Of a stretch of 64,000 bases of DNA, positions 54,226 to 64,000 are shown in pieces. The notes beneath the pieces were generated by a model. The model was not told the origin of the DNA. It worked only from the letters and a program-made list of their open reading frames with translations, and did not search any database. The position numbers and the translations under genes are program-made. Within the stretch, counting starts at the first letter, position 1. Each line of letters begins with the position of its first letter. Source of the stretch: Dactylonectria macrodidyma (lineage: Eukaryota > Ascomycota > Sordariomycetes > Hypocreales > Nectriaceae); contig JAGMUV010000002.1 in the NCBI GenBank assembly GCA_020744425.1, forward strand, positions 3,764,501 to 3,828,500, in the 5' to 3' direction.

Positions 54226-55260
54226 ATGGTAAGCTACCAACTTGTCTCTAATTCCCATTCGCTTCCCCCGCGAGGGAGAGCTTCCCCCAGCTTGCTGACC
54301 CCAGATGCTCGTTTCCATAGACGTCGATAGGCACGGGCTACGATCTCCTTAACTCCATCTTCTCACCTGATGGACGGAACTTTCAGGTCGAATATGCGGT
54401 CAAGGCAGTGGAAAATGGCGGCACTTCGATTGGTATTCGAGCCAAGGACGGCGTTGTCCTGGCAGTTGAGAAGGTCGTCGCATCCAAGCTTCTAAAACCC
54501 GGTGCCAACAAGCGTATTGGCACCGTCGACAGCCACATTGGAGCGGTAAGGCTTTCGCTTCCCCTTTAGTTTTCCCTGTGCCGGTTGACTGATTGGTTCC
54601 TTTCGGTAGGTCTACTCTGGCATGGTTCCCGATGGTCGACACTTCGTCGACCGCGCCCGCGACGAGGCCCAGAGCTGGCGACAGAACTTCAAGACCCCCA
54701 TCCCCACATCCGATCTCGCTTCCCGCATGGGCGGCTACCTCCAGGCTTATACCATGTACGGCTCCGTTCGGCCATTCGGCATCACTGCCATCGTTGGCGG
54801 CGTCGACACCTCGGAGGAGACCCCCGTCGACGGCGAGGTCGGCTCTGGACCTTCGTGCGGCGCCGGCGGCAAGGTTCCCGGCAAGCACGGCGGTCCGTTT
54901 CTGTACATGATAGAGCCCAGCGGTCTGTACTGGGGCTACTATGGTGCCGCAACGGGCAAGGGCCGGCAGGCCGCCAAGGCTGAGCTCGAGAAGCTCGACC
55001 TACCTGCGGGCAACATTACTCTCCACGAAGCCGTCAAGGAGGCCGCGCGCATCATCTACGTAGCGCAGAAGGACAACAAGGACAAGGACTTTGAGCTAGA
55101 GATGACGTGGATCAGCACCATCGACGGCCCCACCAAGGGCAGACATATGGAGGTTCCCAAGGAGCTCCGTGAGGAGGCTGAGAGATTAGCAAAGGCCGAG
55201 GACGATCTAGACGACGACGACGAGGATGACAAGAAGGACGACGATAAGATGGAGGATTAG
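54226..55260 (+). CDS. pre10: 20S proteasome subunit alpha-7 (Pre10, alpha type-3)
   Basis: Three exons, 54226-54228, 54321-54545 and 54610-55260, give 292 residues. Exon 1 is only the initiator ATG, followed by GTAAGC; exon 2 opens [19 protein letters not shown], the expected alpha-type N-terminus with the gate-forming YD and the SPDGR motif. Introns are 92 and 64 nt. The body has the alpha pattern ([48 protein letters not shown]). The C-terminus is a long acidic tail ([16 protein letters not shown]), typical of alpha-7. It belongs to the outer ring of the 20S core and gates entry. Alternative acceptors before 54320 would put the reading out of frame. Confidence 0.95.
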
Positions 55261-55436
55261 AGGTAGCAGGCTGTGTCAAACGAAAAAAGGCACTTGTACT
55301 ATCACGATGACAGGGTCATAGATTTAATGGTTCATCTGCAGGCATCCAACACCCATGTGTCTGACATGTTTTGACACGTTTGCTTTTCCATTCCCTATCT
55401 ATCCGTCTATATCGCATTCTAGCACAAAGGGGGGTA

Positions 55437-58400
55437 TCAAGAGTGAGGCTGCGAGGCCAAGTTCTGGCACCAGTTGTTCCAGTCAGCGAAAAAGGAGCTC
55501 TGGAGCTTTGCCTCGCCGAGGACCCAATCCGACTGCGAATTGGCATACACCGCGGCCACGTCCTTGATCTTGCTTGTGTCCTCGGCGTACAGCGCCGAAG
55601 CGACGACGAGGCTCGCCGCGCTGGCGGCCCTGGCGTAGGCGTGTGCGTTGTCCTTTGCGGCTTCGGCGTGAATCTTAAGGAGCAGGCCCAGCAGGTCGTC
55701 GGCGGGCGGCGCCTCGGCATCCTGGCGAGCGTTGCGAGCCTTCTTGAGGGCCTTTTGGTAGTTGAGGATGATCTCGCAGGCGCGGGAGGCGAGTGGCTTG
55801 GTAGTGGTGGTGCGCATGAGATTGAGGATGGGGAGCAGCAGCGAGAAGGCGAGGGGCTTGAGGGCCTCGTTGCGGACGTAGATGTCGAGCAGGTCCAGGA
55901 TGCGGTTCTTGAAGTTGACGACAGACTGCTTGGCGTCCTTCTTCTGCTTCTTGGAGTCGGGTTTGGCCTGCGCGCGGTTCCTCATAAAGGCTGACAGCTT
56001 GTCGTCGATGGCGAACATTTCCGAGTCAGACATGTCGGCGTCCGAGTCAGACGACTCGGCCTCGGCGTCCTTGTCGAGGCGGTGGCTCTTCAGGATCTTG
56101 CTCATAAAGTCCTCCAAGTCTTGAGGTCCTTCATCTTCGTCATCTTTGTCCTCATTGTCATTGCCGTTGCCGTCCTCCTCGCCATCCTCGTCCTCGTCAT
56201 CGTCAGGTTCTTCGCCATTCTTCTCATTGAGGTCGACAAACTCCACATCAGAGTCAATCTCGACATCAGAGGCATCCTCAACATCCTCAACGTTGTTAGA
56301 GTCATCATCAGACTCGCCCTCGTCAATTTCCATGTCTTCTTCAGTGTTGAACAGCTCTTTCTGTCCCTTGGTGTTCTCATCGGAGCCCAAAGGACCAGTG
56401 AGCAGCTCCAGGCCTTCAGCTGAGATGTGAGAAGTAAAGGCATCGAAAACTTGCTGCGAGACCTGTCGCATCAGCGACGACGGACGCGAAACCATTGACA
56501 GCAGGATTTCGACCAAAAGCTCCGACGTTCCAGGCTCACTATCCGCAGACTTTCCCTTTTTGAGTCGGTCCGAGTACTGAGAAAGATCGTTCAAGACCTC
56601 CATGGCGTCCGGATCTTGGTTGTAGAGTTGGAAGATGGAGACGGCATGCAGCATAGCTAAGCCTTGTGAGAGACTCTTCTCGTTCCCTTCCTTCGTCTTT
56701 CGTTTGAGGAGCTTCTGCATCCGGGCCAACGCTTCCTCCACAGCAGTCTTGATTTCCTCAGACATGGCTACTGCATCAGGGTCAATAGACGCGACAGCAG
56801 CACAGAGGCTCTCATAATCCTCGGTATTTCGACTAAGTTTCGCAAATGCAGACTCGAGACGAGTCCGGCACAACTCCTGAATCGCCTCTGTCAGAGCAGC
56901 TTCTGGTATGTGCTTAGGTTGCGAATATGCTAGTTGGGACAACTCCTGCAAAGCGGAATTAAAAGCCTTCTGCTTCATTTCACCAGACGAAGATGAAGCC
57001 GAGGCATTAAGCACCCTAGATAGGTAGTCGGCATAGACACGAAGCGTGGATATTGCCTGTTCATCCTCAAGCTTGTTCAGAGAACTAATGGGCTGTCGAA
57101 TGATCTTCAGCGTTTCTGGCGCAGAATCCTCGGTGATCAGTTGCAAGATCTTTTCCACGGTCTTTGAGCTAGTCCGTTGATCGAAATTGTAGGCGCCATG
57201 TGTGCCCAAGAGACTCCTCAAAACCGGCACAAGTGTAGCAGGATGTGCGGAGGTCACTACCTCGATCGCCTTTAGTGCCTTGGTCGCCGCACGATGCAGA
57301 AAGCGGTCCTCCTTGGCAGCCTGGTTCATCAAGCAGGTGGTAAGATTCTTGCTGAAGAGGCACTCAATGTGAGAGTGATGGTTCACAAGTCCTTCAAGCA
57401 TCTTCTGGAGAACGGAGAAGCCTTTGAACTTCTGACCATCCGTGGCTTTACTAGAAAACAGGCCGTCTAGAAAAGTCAGCATCCAGGTTTAATAAGTATT
57501 GACGAGATTCATTGAGCTTACCATCGACCACGCGGGCCCAGAAATGCTCAAAATCCGCAGACCCTGATTCCGCCCCTTGCACATAATGTGCCAGTATAAG
57601 ATCCCACACAAAATGCAATTGCGCGCTCCAGCTAGCTTGCTTGTTCTTCTGGCGTTGTTCCCCTTGGTCCTGTGCGAAGCTTTCTCTCAGCACCGCAGCA
57701 AGATCGACAAGTGACTTCTTAGACAGCGGGTGCTCCCAAGGCTTCACCTTGATGCTCGGGAACCGATCCAGGGCCACGAGCCAGACAGCTGCACCCTCGG
57801 GGGTCTTGGCCAGGCCCGCTTCTGCCACTGACTCCAACGTTGCCTTTGCATCCTCTTGGCTCATCTGCTCAATGGCTTGGACAATTACCCAACCGCACTG
57901 GGATCGCAGCCAGACTTTCTTAGTAGCGAGTCTCAGCAGCAGATCCAATACTGCGTTCCATCTCGAGGCGTCACTGAATAGAATGCGAGCTCGCACAAAA
58001 CACTCGATCCCGAAAAGCTGTCCGAACCAGTGGTCTCGTTCCTCCTGGCCGGGAATGTTTCCAATTGCTTGAGTCTTCTCTGCCAGGATTTCCAGTGTCT
58101 TCTCGAAAGTGAGACCCGTGTATTTTGTTTCGGCTAATGCAGCTGCACCAAACAATTGTCCCAGGAGCTCTGTAATGACCAGGCTGAAGCCGAGACGGGA
58201 TGCATTCCTGCCGCTCGCAAGTCCGCGAAACAGGCGACGGTCCAGATGTCTCTGCAAGACTGGTTCGGCAACACCATCCCCACCAAGCAAACTTGAGACA
58301 ATGCAATCAGCGGCATCTATCCGTTCGGATGCATCCTCGCTACCCAGCAGGTCGTATAGGCCAGCTTCTCGTTTGCGATCGTCGCCCAATGGTGTCTCGA

Positions 58401-58539
58401 CGAACGGGGATTTATCGAGGGTCAGGTTCGGCTGCTTTGCGGGAGGCGCTTTGATGCTGTTGTCTTTTTTTGTCCGTTTCTGGGGTTTCTGGGTGCCATT
58501 GATGCCTTCTTTAGCACTGCGCTTCCTCTTGCTTGCCAT
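55437..58539 (-). CDS. pol5: Pol5/Myb-binding protein 1A-like nucleolar protein (DNA polymerase phi family)
   Basis: Two exons, 58539-57522 and 57466-55437, give 1015 residues; the 55-nt intron (GTAAGC, branch CTGAC, acceptor TCTAG) joins VVD to DGLFSSKA in frame. The N-terminus is basic (MASKRKRSAKE, KRTKKD), a likely nucleolar signal. Helical, HEAT-like repeats follow (YDLLGSEDASERIDAADCIVSSLL, FSLVITELLGQLF, HFWARVVDGLFSSKA). A long acidic stretch (about 720-800, DDEDEDGEEDGNGND-like) and a C-terminal helical region complete it. Despite the name the family is not a working polymerase; yeast Pol5 is essential and acts in rDNA transcription and 60S ribosome assembly. The upstream ORF continuation MAIRSLHLH is not taken as start, because MASKRKRSAKE fits the family. 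Confidence 0.92.
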
Positions 58540-61500
58540 GTTTTCTGTGTGTTGGCAGACAAATGAAGCGAGTCGATGGAGATGTAGTGATCTTATCGCC
58601 AATCTTTGGATGCGGTCGCAGCAGCAAGTAAAAAATTACTGGAACGCGAATTGTGCCAGCCGTCACCGCCTTGAACCACCCCGCGATCCCACTTAAATAA
58701 CGTGGGGGGGGCTACCGATGGGGTCGTACATAGTAATTAAGGTGAACGACACTGAGCCTACCCTGGATCCATGTACACCTGAATATCGATCGAAGTCGGG
58801 CAAAGCTGGATACTTCTCTAATGATTTGTATACATAGATCCTAGTCTCTAATTCATTCTAAGAAATTTTTGTTCAGTCTTCAGACTATTGTCGACTTATT
58901 AACTGTTCCGGGTCTAGAACAAGCCCAGACCGAAGTAAGCCCGCTGCGCTGACGCGATAGGAAAGTTCGTCAATTCGCAATACTCTTTACTTGGCCTACT
59001 CTGCTCACCATATCCCAATTAACCTGACCAATGCAACAAGATATAAGATATGCACGGTACGTATGGAAACCATCAACACTCCATGTCAAGAAATGCTGGA
59101 ATAAAGTCAATTGGGGTGGTGTGTGTTTATTTTGTCTCCGCCTCGCATCGCTCACCCCGTCTCACGTCTGAGTTCCTGCCCCAAATTCTCCAAGGCTTGG
59201 CCTAGTAAACTCTGATCCATCTTATTTGAAGTATTTTGGTCGGAATGGTGCAATAACCGAGAGCTCAAACTTGATTCGGATCAAGCGAGATATGGGGAGC
59301 AAGAATGTTGAACTCGAGAGCTCGGGAATCTTTTCCGCCACCATGAAACAGCGGACAGTAAATACCATGTCTTCCATTGAGAGTGTCTGATTCACCGTAA
59401 CGCAAGTGTCTCTTCTGTCTATGCGAGGAATTAGGTATGATCTCGGCCAATGATCACGGTAAGTTGTAAGGGTTCATGCCGTATATACGCCACATTCATT
59501 ACATCGTTGCTCAGCCTTGTTTCACGGTTGTGAGGCTTCTACACTTCCACAAACGACTTATTGCCATTTACTGTGTACCCTCCTCACTTGTCTCGCCCGA
59601 AACTGGACTGTAACATGGCTGATTGGGATGTACTGAAAGCTCCGGATGTCCGGCGAGAGTCATTGGTATGCTCTGCTAGCATGGCGGGTCACGTATGATA
59701 TTCCATTCGATGATGCTTGGTTGAGCAAATTTTCACCTTCACTTCTTCTCACTGCCTCTTTAACTTTCAATGCGGCATGCAGTATCCCGTTTCACCCTAA
59801 GAAGCCTGTGTGGGAAGCATCGGCTAGAACCGCGATTTTGTCGTTTCGGTACTTTCAGTCGATGGAAGTATCCCGAGGCAAAATGGATGCATAAAGCTGA
59901 AGTCAGATGTTGCAAGCCTCCCGTCTCCAAAGCTTTAGTACCGACGCGGATTTTTGATATCGACCCATATGAACATTATGCGGTCAGGGCTCGCGTTTGA
60001 GATATATGGGATAGGGTTACTCCCCTGCAACTCAATTCTGAGGCGCAAACCACTCCCCAGTACCCTACACAGCCGAGGATACCGAGAGTCGTTTCAACTA
60101 GGCGGCATGGCTCAAGTCTGTGTTTCATCGATCCCGCTTAGTCCGGTTGCTTCGTGGACGGCCGTATTTAGCGATTCGTGCGTCGATGTGTGAAGAGATC
60201 GTACGCCCGATACCTTTGCTTGGGACTGTCGGACTGGGGGCTCAATCCTTAGTCGAGGTAGGTCAGAACATTTGGCTGCAAATGTAACAAAAGCCACACA
60301 AACAAAGCATCTTGTCATTCGCAAAGGAACGTCTTCTTGAGTAATCGAAAAAAGAGACTTTGTGCTGGGTGGAAATTTGGCAGTGACACAGACCTCAAGA
60401 CAGATCTGACAGCTGAGGCATGTCCGAATCAGGGCTTTCGTATTGATGATTAACACGATAGCTTGTCATCCGTTTAGGTTTGGAGAGCATGAAACCTTGA
60501 TTATTTATGAACATCCCGGCCCTACTACCCTAGAGCATGTACCGATCTGTTCATCCCTACTTACGGAAACGAGAGCAGCGGGTTCATAATGAGACTTCGC
60601 AAAAAAAAAAAAAAAAAAAAGTCGAACTGGTACTGGAGGCTCAGAGGTTCGGGGATTGTGACTTTTACATCATCACAGAACCAGTGCAAACCAGATTTAG
60701 CCCATACTTCTCAGCTGAGGTTCGTCATGTCTGAATGGCTTAGTCGAGAGCTTGGACACCTTATTCATTTCCCAGAGAAACACTTGTCCGTCTGTGCTCG
60801 CGGATAGCGTACCGCAGCGCTGGCGGCACAGGGCTACGTGTTCGTCCAAGCGTATGACACGAAGGCCAGGCTCGCTCAGACTGAAGAACCTAGAACCTAG
60901 ATTATTGGTGGGTCAACTATGGGTATGAGAATAGTTGCAAAGGATGAGAAGAGAATATCGATGACGGAACTTGGCGAGACGGGTTCTGGGATGCGGGCTA
61001 CGAGGAAATGAGCAGAGATGAGGTTTTTACGGGCCATTCCCCACGCCTCTTGCTCCATAGGATAGGGCCCCACGATATGTAGCTGGGATTGTGGCGGAAT
61101 ACCTAGACTCCGGGAGGGTCATTTCGAATTAGGCGACCGCGTGCCAGATTAACGTATATGGTTCCTTGAGAGACTGGTATGCGGAAAGACTAGCATGCGG
61201 CGAGACATGTCTCTTGCAGACAGTCTCTCTTGAATGTCTTGGCGGCGTGGCTTCGTGCATACCGCGGAAATGAGTTTGAGCCTCAATGAATAAACTAGAG
61301 TCGTCAAAGTGAACCTGTACCATGCGACACGTGTGCTCTGCATTTGAGATCGGCCAAGCGACTCATTTCGTAGGTCAGACCTGCATAGGAGTTAGGGGAC
61401 TAGGGAGAGGGTCTCATCCTATGTCGTGGAGCGAAGCGTAATACTATGTACTGCGTGGGAGATGTTCTTAGCTGCCTCCCTTGCTCATAGCTCGGTTAAA

Positions 61501-64000
61501 GGGTTGAGGCATAGGATCTACGTCGCAAGACTAAAGACGAGCGAGGCGTTAATGCGCCTTCGGCTATTGACCGGCTAGTGTCTGCCACAACGATTTTTTT
61601 GACCTGTCGTCTCTAGACAGAAGCAAAACTGAGACGGACCGTAGATTTTGAGGTTGGAGGAGATGGAGGCCGGGCGGAGTGGGGCCGGTGTCGGGGATTT
61701 GCACAGGTCCTCGTCGGAAGGAAGCAGCAACTTGGCAACGCAAGAAAAAAAGCATGTGCGTGGAGCAGCCAGAGTGGGTGGGATGCGGGTGGGATAGTGG
61801 GCTGGATGGTAGATGCACGTGACTGCGCGCGAATTGACTGGGGAACAAGACCAAAACGCGTCACGTTGGGACTTGTTTACTTGGGCTCAATGTTTACCCC
61901 ACGAGTTGGAACTGCAATCGCATCGCACCGCACCGTTCCGCTCTCACCACGCTGCATTGCATCACAGGGCTGTGCCGCAGATAGCCCTTGGCAGATCCAA
62001 AACGATGTTGCACAATGCATCACACCATTACTATGCGGGCATTTTTTTTTTTGGTTCTTTTACCCCTCACTTCGAGGGTCAGGAGACAGTTTTCGTGGTA
62101 GGGGGTGGGAGGCTTGGAAGAATGGCATGGGTGACGCGGTGGAGTTTAGCCATCAGCCTTCCCACATTGGGAGGCGGGAGGGGAGCTCAGGACGAGCTGA
62201 CGGCTGTGAACTGGCATGGCGATGCGCTTGCGAGAGGCGATTGGGCCGTTTGGCGGAGTCTCTGACAAGTGTGGGCTGGGCTGCAGCTCGCTATTATCCG
62301 TCCAACTCGTCCTCGCGATCCCATTTGTCTTTGATGCGCAAGTAAACAAAAGCCCCGGACAACGCAAGCTGGGATCCCCTCGGCTTGCCCGCACGCAGTA
62401 GCCCCGTGGCGTGGATACTCGATATGGCCATGCGCGAACAGATAGCGTCAGCCTGGCGACAGTCTCGCTGCCGTAGCCCAGGGTTTGAGATGCGGTTTGG
62501 ATTTTAGACAGGCCCAGAGACTCTCTACTTGGAGCAAAGTTAAGAGAGTGTGTCCTACTCATGGCAGATTCCTCGACGTTTTGGGATATGGAACCTTGGA
62601 TGGATTTCCCGGTTTGTATGGACTAAACACACAATGGGACTGCAATGACGATGGGTTGTCCTGCGGCCACTGGGTCGGAGGCCCATGTCCACGGTGAGTG
62701 ACGTCGACGACAATCGCAGGACGAAGGAGGGCATCGGAAAAAGACGTGGGATCGACGAGGGGCCGCCTTGGCTTGACCGGCCTGATACACTGATATGCCA
62801 GTCGCCCACGTCCAGCATATTGCTTGGCTCCTTCCAAAGCAAGGCAGAGACACGGGTGTGAACACGAGCGCATACACGAGTGTGCGTCTATCTCTTGTTG
62901 TGCCGGATACTGATCGTTGGTCTTGTCCTTGTGCATTGAAGGGGGCGCTAGATCAAGGATTGACTCAAACGCCCGAGTCAAGGAAAATCTCCGACAACAG
63001 GATGCGTTTCCACAGGGAGACTGATTAGGTTGATTCACATCGTTGCAATCGAGATTGCCGTCCTGTTTGCCCTACTATATAGTCATACAGGGTGAAGAAC
63101 GGGCGTCTCGCCATCCCATATCGCTAAGAGCACACCGTGGGATCAGGAACCAGAGGAGAGCATTGAAGGGCTGCACTGCAGGTTTGAGGTCGAGCGGGCC
63201 CTTAGAGAGGAGCTTTCCTCCACCAAAGAAAGGGAAAAAAAATATTAATTTTTTTTTTTGCACGCAGACGGACGGGCTCATGGGACGAAGAGAAAGGTTG
63301 ACTGCTAAAGACTCCACCCACTGAACTGTGGCCGATGAACGCCAGTATCCCTACGGAGTACTTCGTAGGGTAATGGATTGAGCACTTTGGACCTCGGTGA
63401 AAGTAATCAGCCCTGTCTCAAAAAGCAAAGGCCTAATAATAAGTTTCTAACTCCAAAGGCTCCAAGTCTCCAGCACCAGCACTTTAGCCCACATCTAAGC
63501 GACCGAGTCCAGACCGAGTAGGCAAGTGGCAAGCACGGAACCTTGGCTGCCGACAAGTCTACGTATCTCTATCTCGTCCAGCAGTGGCAGCCCGTATCAA
63601 TTGGCACATCAATTGTGCGAGAGAGGTTGCGTCGGGTTGGCATCAGCTACCCCATGGGCTCGGTGACAGGGACTCCCCCAGTCGGACACTTGGAAAGGCT
63701 GAAAGCTTGCTGCAGTGTCAGCGATAGCATCAGCAGCGACGGCGGAGGCTGTGCTAAGGTCGCTCCAGCTAGACAAGGAGCTTTGTTTCGAGAGGAGGGG
63801 TTTGACTGGCCATGGTCGGCACTTGTTGGCGCAACGGAGCTTGGGTCCATGAATGGATTACTTCGTATGGATCCAACTCTCGCTGAGGAACAAGGGAGAC
63901 GAGACACATGACGGCGCCCACGCTCCAGCAACTCCGTTTTGGGATGCAAAGGCCCCTCAATTGGCTCAGAACGGAATCAATGCATTGATCGATGGTTCTT
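58540..64000. other. 5.5-kb gene-poor region at the right edge
   Basis: I found no gene I can support. It has a 20-nt A run at about 60601-60620, T runs near 61592-61598, 62041-62052 and 63249-63259, and two copies of the 9-mer TACTTCGTA at 63359-63367 and 63859-63867. Open frames of 60-182 codons (for example 61797-62345 and 62559-63038) are Ser/Arg/Pro-rich with no domain. It may be long promoter DNA or old, decayed sequence. Confidence 0.45.

Noticed and set aside
53712..54251. 179-codon frame upstream of alpha-7
   Set aside because: No domain, low-complexity composition, and it overlaps the alpha-7 start exon and intron.
61797..63038. Frames of up to 182 codons on both strands near the right edge
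   Set aside because: Arg/Ser/Pro-biased, no domain and no splice-supported extension.

Overview
The window reads as ordinary nuclear chromosome of a filamentous ascomycete. Evidence: short introns (about 47-141 nt) with GTAAGT-like donors and CTAAC/CTGAC branch points, Pol III tRNA genes with introns, and core genes of Sordariomycete type (MPH1, RecQ/SGS1, KAR9, ATG33, CCT4, RPT1, CYT1, RNA1, PRE10, POL5, COX17). A Hypocreales (Fusarium-like) source is my inference from protein flavour, not a measured identity. No virus, bacterial mobile element, CRISPR array or intact transposon was seen.

Layout. 1-1509: 3' part of the MPH1 helicase gene (+). 2905-4165: a decayed GARS (purine synthesis) copy (-). 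5064-5951: ATG33-like (+). 6388-12238: a five-exon giant ankyrin protein with an N-terminal nucleotidyltransferase-like region (-). 13947-14700: small secreted HsbA-like protein (-). 16633-16721: intron-containing tRNA-Ser(CGA). 17652-22747: RecQ/SGS1 helicase (+). 23647-26925: KAR9 (-). 26926-32272: a 5.3-kb gene-poor stretch with a 9-bp minisatellite. 32273-33880: conserved-looking protein of unknown function (+). 34499-34584: tRNA-Tyr(GTA). 35087-36220: unusual Gly/His/Pro/Arg-rich small heat-shock protein (-). 38729-39160: COX17 (+). 39518-40063: small coiled-coil protein (-). 40414-42182 CCT4 (-) and 42617-44093 RPT1 (+), divergent. 44609-45298: Cys-rich putative Zn protein (-). 46897-48190 CYT1 (-) and 48670-49970 RNA1/RanGAP (+), divergent. 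50782-51639: Gln/Ala-rich unknown (-). 54226-55260: proteasome alpha-7 (+). 55437-58539: POL5 (-). 58540-64000: no gene I can support.

Functional themes are housekeeping: DNA repair (Mph1, RecQ), proteostasis (CCT4, Rpt1, alpha-7, sHSP), respiration (Cyt1, Cox17), nuclear transport and spindle positioning (RanGAP, Kar9). They are not an operon or cluster. I did not find a convincing new multi-gene system. The most noteworthy items are the GARS relic, which combines an internal deletion and a frameshift with intact introns; the ankyrin protein with a nucleotidyltransferase-like N-terminus and a GC-AG intron; two proteasome genes whose start codon stands alone in an exon; an imperfect 84-nt hairpin in an intergenic region; and a recurring intergenic 9-mer.

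Exon boundaries were derived by hand from splice consensus, reading-frame continuity and remembered family patterns. No search was run.
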